From NCBI GenBank assembly GCA_049115695.1, contig JAGDZR010000006.1:372001-436000 (forward strand): a stretch of 64,000 nucleotides of DNA, in the 5' to 3' direction. Position numbers and translations under genes: made by a program. The notes below the pieces were generated by a model that was not told the DNA's origin, ran no database searches, and worked only from the letters and a program-made list of their open reading frames with translations. Below are positions 51,700 to 60,113 of this stretch, one piece after another; position 1 is the first letter of the stretch; each line of letters opens with the position of its first letter. The stretch is from JAGDZR01 sp049115695. GTDB lineage: Bacteria; Bacteroidota; Bacteroidia; Cytophagales; Cyclobacteriaceae.

Positions 51700-53157
51700 A
51701 TGGACTTATTTAACGAAGCACGGGTAAGAAAATTAGAGTACACCACAAGGAGACACTTCCTCAAGAAATGTAGTACCGGACTTGGAGGGTTGGCGCTATC
51801 AACACTCTTTCCCCCCAATGCTTTGGCAAAAAGTCCTTTTGTTCAGGAGCCAGTCCTACCTCATTTTATTCCCAAAGCCAAACGAGTGATTTACTTACAC
51901 ATGGCTGGGGCACCTTCACAACTTGAGCTGTTTGACTACAAACCCGAATTAGAAAAACTGCACGGGAAAGATTGTCCTCCTTCACTGCTGGAAGGCAAAA
52001 GATTTGCCTTTATCCAGGGTGTCCCGCAGATGTTGGGACCACAACATCAATTTCGACAGCATGGTCAATCTGGCACTTACCTTTCGGACGCCCTTCCACA
52101 CTTCAAGGAAATCATTGATGATGTAGCAATCATTAAATCGATGCATACCGATGAGTTCAATCACGCACCTGCTCAATTATTCTTACAAACGGGAAGCGCC
52201 AGAGTTGGCAGACCCAGTATGGGAGCATGGGTGACCTATGGGTTAGGTTCTGAAAATGAAAATCTACCTGGCTACATGGTGTTGGTTTCAGGTGGTAAAA
52301 ATCCAAGTGCAGGAAAGAACGCATGGGGAAGTGGTTTTCTACCTTCTGAATATCAAGGAGTTCAATGCAGAAATTCCGGTGACCCGATTCTTTATGTCTC
52401 AAACCCTGATGGCATGAGTAGAAATATTCGGCGGCAATCTTTGGATGCAATCAATGCGATCAATGAACAGCAATATGAAGAATTTCAGGATCCGGAAACA
52501 TTGTCCAGAATAGCTCAATACGAGATGGCTTTCAACATGCAGGTATCGGTACCAGAAGTGATGGACATCAGCAAAGAACCGAAGTATATTCAGGAAATGT
52601 ACGGGGCTGACCCTAATCAGTCTTCCTTCGCTAATAATTGCCTGCTGGCTAGACGATTGGCAGAACAAGGTGTTCGGTTTATTCAACTGTATAATTGGGG
52701 CTGGGACATGCACGGTGACAATCCAGCGAATTCTGTAAATGAAGGATTGGCCGACAAAGCAAAAGAAATCGACCAACCCATGACTGCCCTGATCAAAGAC
52801 CTAAAGCAACGCGGATTACTGGATGACACGCTGGTCATTTGGGGTGGTGAGTTTGGCAGAACGCCGATGCGTGAAAACCGGGGTGGAGTAGTCATGCCCT
52901 ATTATGGTCGAGATCATCACACAGAAGCCTTCTCAATCTGGATGGCCGGAGCAGGCATTAGAGGTGGCATCTCCTATGGCGAGACGGACGAAATTGGCTA
53001 CTATGGCATCAAGGACAAAGTACACGTTCATGACCTCCAGGCAACCATTTTGCATCAGCTGGGGCTAGATCATGAAAAATTTACCTATCCTTTCCAGGGA
53101 AGAGATTTTAGACTTACGGATGTGCATGGACACGTGGTAAAAGACATTTTGGCATAA
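51700..53157 (+). CDS. DUF1501 domain protein with Tat signal
   Basis: 485 residues starting 1 base after the upstream stop. A twin-arginine signal (TTRRHFLKKCSTGLGGLAL) ends near NALAKSP. The body is the sulfatase-like DUF1501 fold, with the marker segments KRVIYLHMAGAPSQLELFDYKP, ALFLQTGSARVGRPSMGAWV-type sequence and VIWGGEFGRTPMRE, and a conserved HDLQATILHQLGLDHEKFTYPFQGRDFRLTDV end. It forms the standard pair with the DUF1549/1553 protein, and both are exported, by different routes. Their joint reaction is not known. Confidence 0.92.
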   Translation: MDLFNEARVRKLEYTTRRHFLKKCSTGLGGLALSTLFPPNALAKSPFVQEPVLPHFIPKAKRVIYLHMAGAPSQLELFDYKPELEKLHGKDCPPSLLEGKRFAFIQGVPQMLGPQHQFRQHGQSGTYLSDALPHFKEIIDDVAIIKSMHTDEFNHAPAQLFLQTGSARVGRPSMGAWVTYGLGSENENLPGYMVLVSGGKNPSAGKNAWGSGFLPSEYQGVQCRNSGDPILYVSNPDGMSRNIRRQSLDAINAINEQQYEEFQDPETLSRIAQYEMAFNMQVSVPEVMDISKEPKYIQEMYGADPNQSSFANNCLLARRLAEQGVRFIQLYNWGWDMHGDNPANSVNEGLADKAKEIDQPMTALIKDLKQRGLLDDTLVIWGGEFGRTPMRENRGGVVMPYYGRDHHTEAFSIWMAGAGIRGGISYGETDEIGYYGIKDKVHVHDLQATILHQLGLDHEKFTYPFQGRDFRLTDVHGHVVKDILA

Positions 53158-53345
53158 AAAAGGGCCTGGCCACTCCTGACCAGACCCACACCAAACCAAA
53201 ACTCACTCAACTTCGCAACCTTTCTTGCTTGTTGTCTATAAGACGTGTGAATTCTCAAATTCTTGCCCTGCTTAAGCTTATTTAACCAGTTTTAACATTT
53301 AACAAACCTGCGTTCATTAAGTTTATTTCTTTCTAAACTTGTGAG

Positions 53346-53852
53346 ATGAAGAAGCTGAAAATGGAAACGGGGGTGCTTGTAGGCATCATTGCGATTACCA
53401 TCAATATCATTACGGTAACGGTCTATGTCTACCAAACCAGCATCATGCAAAGTCAGCAACACGCCTCAGTCTGGCCATATCTCGAATGGAATGCTGCTTA
53501 CAATCAGATGGACGGGTTCACACTGAAAGTAAGCAACAAAGGAATAGGCCCTGCGCTCATCAAACAGGTCAACATGTCGATCGGTGGTGAGGAAATCAAT
53601 ACGTTGGACAGTCTATATATGCGCGTGTTAGGAACCACATTCTTTCCTCATTTGGAAGGATCAATAGACAACCGTGTGTTACCGGCTGGACAGTCCGTAA
53701 GGTTAATCGTATCCACCGATCCGCTATGGTCTGAGAAATTTTATTACCAATTACTGGAGGTCCCATTTGAAATGGAGATTTGTTATGAATCCATCTATGG
53801 TGATCAATGGACATGTAAAGGAGTTGAGGTGGTTGAAAGTAAATGTGACTGA
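53346..53852 (+). CDS. Hypothetical protein with N-terminal membrane helix
   Basis: I do not recognise this protein. It has 168 residues, with one N-terminal membrane helix (GVLVGIIAITINIITVTVYVYQ) followed by a soluble extracytoplasmic domain rich in beta strands (FTLKVSNKGIGPALIKQVNMSIGG). That segment is Ig-like and typical of small anchored proteins. There are two C-terminal Cys (ICYES and WTCKG). It lies 22 bases upstream of the methionine aminopeptidase gene and may share its transcript. Confidence 0.65.
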   Translation: MKKLKMETGVLVGIIAITINIITVTVYVYQTSIMQSQQHASVWPYLEWNAAYNQMDGFTLKVSNKGIGPALIKQVNMSIGGEEINTLDSLYMRVLGTTFFPHLEGSIDNRVLPAGQSVRLIVSTDPLWSEKFYYQLLEVPFEMEICYESIYGDQWTCKGVEVVESKCD

Positions 53853-53874
53853 AGAATGTAATAAATTAGCAGAC

Positions 53875-54639
53875 ATGTCCATCAACAATGCATCTGAATT
53901 ACGCGGAATGCAACTGGCTAGTGAGGCAGTTGCTAAAACGCTAAAGGAAATGACGACCTATGCAACGCCAGGTATGTCTACTAAGGAATTAGATGATTTC
54001 GGTGCGTCCATTCTTGCGCATTATGGTGCCAAGTCTGCCCCACTGCTCACATATGGATTTCCTGGCTGTACCTGTATCAGTGTCAATGAAGAGTTCTGTC
54101 ATGGGATTCCATCGACCAAAAGGATTCTGCAAGAAGGTGACCTGGTCAACATTGATGTTTCAGCAGAACTGAATGGATTCTGGTCCGACAATGGGGGTTC
54201 GTTTGTGCTGGGGGAAGATACTATGGGCCATCAAAGCATTGTTGATGCCAGTAAAATGGTCCTTCAAAAAGCATTGGACAATATCAAAGGCGGTGTGCGA
54301 ATTTCTGATGTAGGCCACCTCATGGAAACAGAAGCCAAAAAACATGGGTTTAAGGTGATCAAAAATCTGACCGGCCATGGTGTAGGCCGTAGTTTGCACG
54401 AAGAACCAAGTGAAATTGCCAACTATCGAGACCGGTTCAACCGAACAAGATTTAAAAAGAACTCTGTGGTGGCCATCGAGACTTTCATTGCGGAAAAATC
54501 AACATTGGCTATGACGCTTCAAGATGGCTGGACGATGATTGGTAACCGTGGTGGCCTGATGGCACAACATGAGCATACCATTATGGTGACTGATGGTAAG
54601 CCAGTGGTCTTTACAGAAGAGAATGGTGTTTTGGATTAG
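53875..54639 (+). CDS. map: Type I methionine aminopeptidase
   Basis: 254 residues from ATG 53875; the longer frame to 53767 adds sequence overlapping the previous gene. All metal ligands are present: D94 (VNIDVSAE), D105 (WSDNGG), H168 (LTGHGVGR), E202 (AIETFI) and E233 (QHEHTIMV), with the substrate-side His in FCHGIP. It removes the initiator Met from new proteins. The sequence is shorter and more divergent than a typical ribosome-operon copy (AIET for TIEP, NIDVSAELNGFWSDN), so it may be an additional paralogue with narrower use. Confidence 0.9.
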   Translation: MSINNASELRGMQLASEAVAKTLKEMTTYATPGMSTKELDDFGASILAHYGAKSAPLLTYGFPGCTCISVNEEFCHGIPSTKRILQEGDLVNIDVSAELNGFWSDNGGSFVLGEDTMGHQSIVDASKMVLQKALDNIKGGVRISDVGHLMETEAKKHGFKVIKNLTGHGVGRSLHEEPSEIANYRDRFNRTRFKKNSVVAIETFIAEKSTLAMTLQDGWTMIGNRGGLMAQHEHTIMVTDGKPVVFTEENGVLD

Positions 54640-54648
54640 CGCTCCAAA

Positions 54649-54981
54649 TCAAGCTACATTTTCTAGCTCGCTTGATTGAAGTTGCTTATCCAACTTAAAG
54701 TACGATACCGAGTCCAATAGTTTTTCTGTCCGTCTTGTCAAAATCTTAGAATTATTGGTTAACAAATTGGATGATGCTGCATTTTGTTGACCAGCAATGT
54801 TCAATTGCTGTATGGCTTGATTGATCTGTGAAATACCATTGCTTTGTTCCTGACTAGACTCAGATATCTCACCAATAAGCTTCATCGTTTCCTCAACTTC
54901 AATGGCATATTCAAAAACGGAAAGGGATAAACTTAAAGCCCCGGCGTGGTTTTTAGCTACGCGGGGGCTTTGGATTCGATC
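54649..54981 (-). pseudogene. 5'-truncated methyl-accepting chemotaxis protein remnant
   Basis: The open frame on the minus strand reads ...NHAGALSLSVFEYA, then IGEISESSQEQSNGISQINQAIQQLN and GQQNAASS, which is the descending arm of an MCP signalling hairpin. The signalling tip, HAMP, sensor and membrane parts are absent. The frame begins right next to the permease stop at 54984. An internal ATG (54885) gives 78 residues but no functional receptor. The remnant may have been produced when DNA carrying the ABC operon joined here. No other chemotaxis gene is in the window. Confidence 0.7.
54935..54971 (-). terminator. Long GC-rich hairpin downstream of the ABC permease
   Basis: AAAGCCCC...GCGT (54935-54947) pairs with ACGC...GGGGCTTT (54959-54971), giving a 13-position stem with one mismatch and an 11-nt loop. 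It ends in A/T at the outer edge and lies 13 bases past the permease stop, where a terminator for the minus-strand ABC operon is expected. It overlaps the MCP-like frame. Confidence 0.65.
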
Positions 54982-54983
54982 AC

Positions 54984-57365
54984 CTACTCATAACTAATCA
55001 CTTCAGCCGTAGGCATTGCATATGCTCTTTTGGCTGGTTGGTATGAAAACCAGGCGCCAAGTACCACAACGGCTATCAACCAAAACAGAATTCCCCATTC
55101 GGAAATTCGGAGTACCAGCGTGGATTCAAAGAAGAGTTCGAAAAACTCATTACCCAGGTACCAACTCACGGGAAATGAAAGCAGAATGGCCAAAAACCAG
55201 CTAAGCAGTCCTACCACCAAGCCTTCGGAGACAATAATTTTCCTTAGCTGAGCTTTCTCAATGCCAACAGCCTGGAGAATTCCTATCTCTCTTTTTCTTT
55301 CAGATACATTGATATTGAAGCTTGTTGCCATGCCCATCCCTCCTACTACTATTACAAGAAAGGTCATAACCAACAGCATCATCATAATGATGACTAAATG
55401 CTCTACGACAAGTTTTTTGTAGACACTTTTCGGTGTACTACCCACTACAGTGATCCCGGCTTGTTGTAAGCTTCCTTCTACTGCTCGGATCATCTGACGA
55501 ATCGATGCATCATTTCTATCATTAGCCTGTAAACTGATTTGATTGACCTTCGAGGAAATGCCCAAGTGCTGATTGACTTGGTCATTGGATAAGAAAAGGC
55601 CAGACGGAGAGAATAGCTCATTAACAATCCCCACTATCTCATACGTCTCCGTTTTCCCTTGCAAAACCAACTCAATGGATCGACCAATGCCCAATTGTTC
55701 ATAGTCACTCAACAGTACCTTGTTGACCACCACTTCAGTCTTACCCGCTTCAAACCATCTACCCTGTACCAGCTCAGGCCGATACAATTCAGCGGCTATA
55801 GGAAGTGACCTTACTTTGAATGACCTACTGTTCAACTGATTACTTTGCATCGTGGATCCCCAATAAACATTACCGGTTTCATAGCTCGCTACTGAGGAGA
55901 CTGACTTAATCAATCTGTCCAAATCTGTTTGAAGTACCGGTTGTTTCAGTCCAATCACCACATCCTGTCCTTGCTGATCAAAGTTTTTATTGATAGATGA
56001 TGTGGTTGACTTTCTAAGGTTAAAACTCGTGATAAAAATGGCTCCACCCATGGCCAGACAGAGGACAGTGAGTATCAAACGACCTTTCCGCCGAAAGGTA
56101 TTGCGAATGGCAAATGTGAGAGATGATGAAAGGTTCAACATATCCAGCAACTGTCTCAGTACTGATTTTTCATTTAAGGCCGACTCCTCAACCCCTGCAT
56201 TATTCAACGAATGATGAATCGATACCCTGCTTGCTCGGTAAATAGGAACAAAGGACAAAACCAAGGGTAAAAGCATCCCTGTACCAATGATAAGCAGATA
56301 GACACTCCACTCAATACTTACATCATACAATGTGAAATTGAGCAAACTGGCATTGAATTCAGCAAATTTCCAACCTGCAAACAAGCCGAGTGGCATTGCA
56401 ATCAATAACGCCAGGACAGACATGATCCCAATGATCATCAGGTAAATCATAGTTATTTGACCAGTACTGGCACCAGTCGCTTTCATCAGCGCAATCTGTC
56501 TGATCTCCTTTGACATCACCGCTGATATCATATTGATCACCAACAAACTGCTCAACCCTAGCGTCAATAGTCCAAAAAGTAGCACCAGAAACATCAATGC
56601 GTTCATCTGCCGTTGGTGCATGTGAACCCCCGGCTTAGGAACTTCAGTTCTGATGACCTTCACCCCTTGCGCCTCAAACCATTTTTTTGTGGTCAGCACC
56701 TGATCATTGATGATGTTCTCATCCAATTTTCCCTCAGCGACTGTTACCATCAATCTATTGAGTTTCTGTGACATCACAGCTTCGGGCAATGCTTCCATTG
56801 AAAGGTACCCATAAAGCATTCCTTCCATCCACGATGGTGCGACTCCAGGATCATGACTCAATCCGCTCAATTCTAAATCCAAAGTCTCCCAACCAGGAAT
56901 CACCAGCTGATGTTGCTGCCCTACTGACAGCTCCATGATCTTTTGTCCCTCTCTCTCAATCAACCATTTATTGGAAGTTCCTGGCCAAGATCCCTGATCC
57001 AAATTGAATGTATTGATCCGTAGATCATCAAAACTCTCCACCAAAAACAACAGCACCGGAACAAATTCTCCACCCTCCTTTTTCAATCGGGCTTTAATGG
57101 CTGGACGAATTTCCACAAACTCTATGTTAGGCTTTTCTGCCAACTCATTTCTCGATTGCTTAGTCACCGAATCGAGTTCGATGTAAAATGAGGCAGGATT
57201 TGTATTGAGATAATTGGTAGCGAGGTTTTTATCCAAAACGCTCTTGGCAAAAATCAACATTGCTACGGCAAAGACACCTAGCACGATGGCCGTCATAACG
57301 GTCAGTGTTCGACCTTTTTCCCGCAAAAGGTCTCTTCCTACTTTTTTTAATGCTGTAGTTCTCAT
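54984..57365 (-). CDS. MacB/FtsX-type ABC transporter permease (fused, two FtsX units)
   Basis: 793 residues with two FtsX units. Each has one helix, a periplasmic domain and three helices: helix 1 at GRTLTVMTAIVLGVFAVAML, then a triplet around 265-385, a second entry helix near GRLILTVLCLAMGGAIFITS, and a final triplet (VIIMMMLLVMTFLVIVVGGMG, VVGLLSWFLAILLSFPVSWY, GILFWLIAVVVLGAWF). The internal NERKREIGILQAVGIEKAQ-like stretch (SERKREIGILQAVG) is typical. The ATG overlaps the ATPase stop. It probably exports or detoxifies a compound or peptide in the envelope. Confidence 0.9.
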   Translation of the reverse strand: MRTTALKKVGRDLLREKGRTLTVMTAIVLGVFAVAMLIFAKSVLDKNLATNYLNTNPASFYIELDSVTKQSRNELAEKPNIEFVEIRPAIKARLKKEGGEFVPVLLFLVESFDDLRINTFNLDQGSWPGTSNKWLIEREGQKIMELSVGQQHQLVIPGWETLDLELSGLSHDPGVAPSWMEGMLYGYLSMEALPEAVMSQKLNRLMVTVAEGKLDENIINDQVLTTKKWFEAQGVKVIRTEVPKPGVHMHQRQMNALMFLVLLFGLLTLGLSSLLVINMISAVMSKEIRQIALMKATGASTGQITMIYLMIIGIMSVLALLIAMPLGLFAGWKFAEFNASLLNFTLYDVSIEWSVYLLIIGTGMLLPLVLSFVPIYRASRVSIHHSLNNAGVEESALNEKSVLRQLLDMLNLSSSLTFAIRNTFRRKGRLILTVLCLAMGGAIFITSFNLRKSTTSSINKNFDQQGQDVVIGLKQPVLQTDLDRLIKSVSSVASYETGNVYWGSTMQSNQLNSRSFKVRSLPIAAELYRPELVQGRWFEAGKTEVVVNKVLLSDYEQLGIGRSIELVLQGKTETYEIVGIVNELFSPSGLFLSNDQVNQHLGISSKVNQISLQANDRNDASIRQMIRAVEGSLQQAGITVVGSTPKSVYKKLVVEHLVIIMMMLLVMTFLVIVVGGMGMATSFNINVSERKREIGILQAVGIEKAQLRKIIVSEGLVVGLLSWFLAILLSFPVSWYLGNEFFELFFESTLVLRISEWGILFWLIAVVVLGAWFSYQPAKRAYAMPTAEVISYE

Positions 57366-58078
57366 ACCAACACCTCCCTACGATTGTCAACTGTCTGAAC
57401 CTTTCCATCTTCTAACCAAATTCTGCGATCATGCGAAGTAGGCAGTTGCTGCTCATGGGTTACATAAATGATCGTCTTCCCATCAGCATGTAGTTGATCA
57501 AACATCTGATGAATCATGGCAGAATTTTGACTATCCAGATTTCCGGTAGGTTCATCTGCTACAATCACTGACGGATCATTCGCCAGTGCTCTGGCAATCG
57601 CCGTTCGCTGTTTCTCTCCACCTGAAAGTGTATGGGGAAACTTATTGGCCAGGTGGTCAACACCTACCTGTTCCAATAAGTCTTGTGCTCGTGCTTTGCG
57701 CTCTCTTTTAGGAATGACGCCTACAAACTCCATGGGAAGTATGATGTTTTCAAGTACTGTGAGTGTTGGCATCAGTTGGAAAAACTGAAATACAATACCT
57801 ACTTGTTTTCCACGCCATCGAGCCAGCTGCACTGAACTCAGACTGTGCACAGGCACCTGGTCCACCCATATTTCTCCATTGCTGGGTTGATCTATTCCTG
57901 AAAGGATATTGAGCAATGTGGACTTACCACTTCCCGAAGCACCCTGGATCACGGTAAAACTCCCTTTCGTAAGGTCAATATCAATTTGATTTAAGACCTG
58001 GTGCCCTGAGCCAGCAGCCGAAAATGACTTACTTACTTGAATTAGCTGAATAAATGATTGACTTGTTTTCATTGTCAT
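57362..58078 (-). CDS. MacB-type ABC transporter ATP-binding protein
   Basis: About 238 residues from ATG 58078; a TTG at 58099 and an ATG at 58072 are alternatives. Walker A is GASGSGKST, the signature is LSGGEKQRTAIARA, and Walker B is VIVADEPTGNLDS, with switch His in YVTHEQQ. It overlaps the fused permease gene by 4 bases, giving a complete MacB/YknYZ-like exporter without a periplasmic adaptor gene. The membrane AraC regulator encoded 100 bases upstream is in the same orientation and may control it. Confidence 0.92.
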   Translation of the reverse strand: MTMKTSQSFIQLIQVSKSFSAAGSGHQVLNQIDIDLTKGSFTVIQGASGSGKSTLLNILSGIDQPSNGEIWVDQVPVHSLSSVQLARWRGKQVGIVFQFFQLMPTLTVLENIILPMEFVGVIPKRERKARAQDLLEQVGVDHLANKFPHTLSGGEKQRTAIARALANDPSVIVADEPTGNLDSQNSAMIHQMFDQLHADGKTIIYVTHEQQLPTSHDRRIWLEDGKVQTVDNRREVLV

Positions 58079-58180
58079 TGAAAATTGAATTTTAGACAAT
58101 GATAGCTGTCCGCATTACTGAAATCGACCAGCTAGATAGTCTCGGACTACATTTAGCATAATAATCTGGTAATCAGCTGA

Positions 58181-59266
58181 TTAATTAAGTCCAGCTCGGT
58201 ACTCGGACGGAGTTAGACCTGTGATTTTCTTGAATATCATATTGAAAGAAGACTTGCTGGTGAATCCGGAATCCAAGGCAAGTGCAAGCAAAGTGTACTG
58301 TTGATTACTGTCTTCTTTCATCAGGGTCTTTACATGTCTGACCCGATAATTGTTGATGAACAAATAGAAATTCATCTCAAAACCCTGATTGATCAGATGA
58401 GACAGTTGGTTGCGTGACATACCAAACTGTTGAGCGAGATCATTTAGCGTCAATTCCGAATTCAGAAAAGATTGTTGCTCAGTCATGAATTGCTCCAATT
58501 GCGATTTTTTCTCTGTCAAATCAATCATACTTCCCTCTTGAATTTCCTTAACCTCCTTTACTGTTTCTAACCTACGCTGATTGAGTGCCTTATAAGTAAT
58601 GACATAGAGCATCACTGAAAAAAATGATGGAATGATCAAGCTGAAATGATCAAACGTCCCGGCATGAATGATACCCGTTAGTACAACCATTAACAAAACA
58701 AGGATCATTAGGAAGATGATCATAAATGTCTTGATCCAACTTGCGTCGTAATCGTGGTAATCTGATTGAGTGCTTTCTAGTCTCTGAACATATTGCCTAT
58801 TCAGCCCTGTCAGTTTAGGTAGATAATTCAAAAACTGTAGTATCAATCCTACCCATACAAAAACAGTCAGTACAAGCGGATTGCTATAAAGAAATTTGAA
58901 ATACAGTGTTTCCTGTCCGAAGAAATTGGTTGGTATAAAAGACAGAAAAAACAGCAAGAAAGGTAGGAAATGAATAAGATCAACCCAGGAAAACCTGATC
59001 TCCTCGTGTACAATCTTACGGAAATGAAAAAACAGTAGTGGACTGATCAAGAATAGAAACGGCTCAGCAATGATGAAAGGGGTTTGGATATGATCTCCCA
59101 CCACATCACCGAAGTAGAACCCATGTGAAATGATCAAAGAAAAACAAATGACCAGAGGAATCAGTGACGGGACACTGGTGCGCTTTTTGCCAGCGAAAAG
59201 CACCACAGCAAAAACACCATGCACAATACCCGCATCAATGATAAGTCTGGCTAATTGTTCAAGCAT
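58181..59266 (-). CDS. Membrane-anchored AraC family transcriptional regulator
   Basis: 361 residues. Seven or so N-terminal membrane helices (about 5-235) precede a linker and a C-terminal AraC DNA-binding domain with two HTH units (TLNDLAQQFGMSRNQLSHLIN, about 265-285, and TLLALALDSGFTSKSSFNMIFKKITGLTPSEYR). This 7-TM-AraC layout is common in Bacteroidota. It could sense a membrane-active signal and regulate the ABC exporter downstream. The TM part has no enzymatic motif. Confidence 0.88.
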   Translation of the reverse strand: MLEQLARLIIDAGIVHGVFAVVLFAGKKRTSVPSLIPLVICFSLIISHGFYFGDVVGDHIQTPFIIAEPFLFLISPLLFFHFRKIVHEEIRFSWVDLIHFLPFLLFFLSFIPTNFFGQETLYFKFLYSNPLVLTVFVWVGLILQFLNYLPKLTGLNRQYVQRLESTQSDYHDYDASWIKTFMIIFLMILVLLMVVLTGIIHAGTFDHFSLIIPSFFSVMLYVITYKALNQRRLETVKEVKEIQEGSMIDLTEKKSQLEQFMTEQQSFLNSELTLNDLAQQFGMSRNQLSHLINQGFEMNFYLFINNYRVRHVKTLMKEDSNQQYTLLALALDSGFTSKSSFNMIFKKITGLTPSEYRAGLN

Positions 59267-59318
59267 AGCTTGGATTGTGTTCCATTTAGCTAAGTTATTT
59301 ACTAGGGATATATAACCT

Positions 59319-59326
59319 TATATTTG
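59319..59326 (+). promoter_or_regulatory. Exact TAnnTTTG element (TATATTTG), 4 nt before the zeta-toxin start
   Basis: TATATTTG fits the Bacteroidota -7 consensus and is separated by only TTAA from the GTG start at 59331. Transcription from it would give a leaderless or nearly leaderless mRNA. Confidence 0.5.
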
Positions 59327-59330
59327 TTAA

Positions 59331-59903
59331 GTGAAAAAATTGTACGTAATCGCGGGACCAAATGGAGCTGGCAAAACTACACTTTCATACACCATTCTAC
59401 CCGAGATATTTGAATGTGACGAATTCATTAACGCTGATGAGATAGCAAGAGGAATATCTCCTCTAAATCCGGAAAAAGCAGCCATTAGAGCAGGAAGATT
59501 GATGATTGAACGGTTAAATGAATTAATCGTAAATAAGGAATCCTTCGCTTTTGAAACTACATTATCTTCAAGAGCATACCGTCAATTAATAAATAGGGCC
59601 AAATCATTGGGTTATGATGTTACACTCCTTTTTTTGTGTCTTGAATCAGTTGAATTGGCAATTGAGCGCGTCAAAACAAGAGTTCTTGAAGGTGGTCACG
59701 ACATTCCTACTGAAGTCATCAAAAGAAGGTATTTGAATGGAATTACAAATTTTTTCACCATCTATCAACCTTTGGCAAATAATTGGGTTGTTGTTGATAA
59801 TTCAAGTGACAAATTTGAATTTATTGCCCAAAGTAATAATGGTAAATTGAACGTTAGTAATAAAAAGAAATGGTCTGATTTAAATGAAAAATATGGAATC
59901 TGA
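59331..59903 (+). CDS. Zeta toxin family kinase
   Basis: 190 residues from a GTG start. The P-loop is AGPNGAGKTTLSY (about 8-20). A substrate-side Asp/Glu region (NADEIARGISPLNPEKAA), the FETTLSSRAY segment and a later RVKTRV patch complete the zeta/PezT-like fold. Zeta toxins phosphorylate UDP-N-acetylglucosamine-type sugars, but solitary chromosomal copies may have other substrates. It overlaps a small ORF by 20 bases, a likely partner. No epsilon-type antitoxin gene precedes it. Confidence 0.85.
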   Translation: MKKLYVIAGPNGAGKTTLSYTILPEIFECDEFINADEIARGISPLNPEKAAIRAGRLMIERLNELIVNKESFAFETTLSSRAYRQLINRAKSLGYDVTLLFLCLESVELAIERVKTRVLEGGHDIPTEVIKRRYLNGITNFFTIYQPLANNWVVVDNSSDKFEFIAQSNNGKLNVSNKKKWSDLNEKYGI

Positions 59904-60078
59904 AAAATCTATGGAGGAATTGAAAGATCAAGTGAGCAGGGGATTAAAAGAGGCATATCGTAAGATGGCAGATTTTAAAAAAAGGAACAATAGTCCTATG
60001 ATTGTTTCAAGAGATGGCAAGATTGTAAGCATTCCTCCCGAGGAAATACCCCCGACAACAAGCGCCAAAAACGAATAG
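59884..60078 (+). CDS. Small charged partner of the zeta-toxin-like kinase
   Basis: 64 residues, highly charged with one long helix (MEELKDQVSRGLKEAYRKMADFKKRNNSP), then a short strand (MIVSRDGKIVSIPPEE) and a tail. Several ATGs near the start (codons 1, 4, 10) are possible. The 20-base overlap with the kinase gene means coupled translation. Similar small ORFs follow zeta-like kinases in Bacteroidota. An antitoxin role is inferred from position only; the sequence is unlike epsilon. Confidence 0.6.
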   Translation: MKNMESEKSMEELKDQVSRGLKEAYRKMADFKKRNNSPMIVSRDGKIVSIPPEEIPPTTSAKNE

Positions 60079-60113
60079 AATTAAATGATTAGGATTACCA
60101 ATTCATCATTTCT

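Noticed and set aside
53158..53192. Imperfect GGGCCTGG/CCAGACCC stem after the DUF1501 gene
   Set aside because: Has one internal mismatch and no T tract on the plus strand; only the minus strand would carry one, where no gene ends. Too weak for a terminator call.
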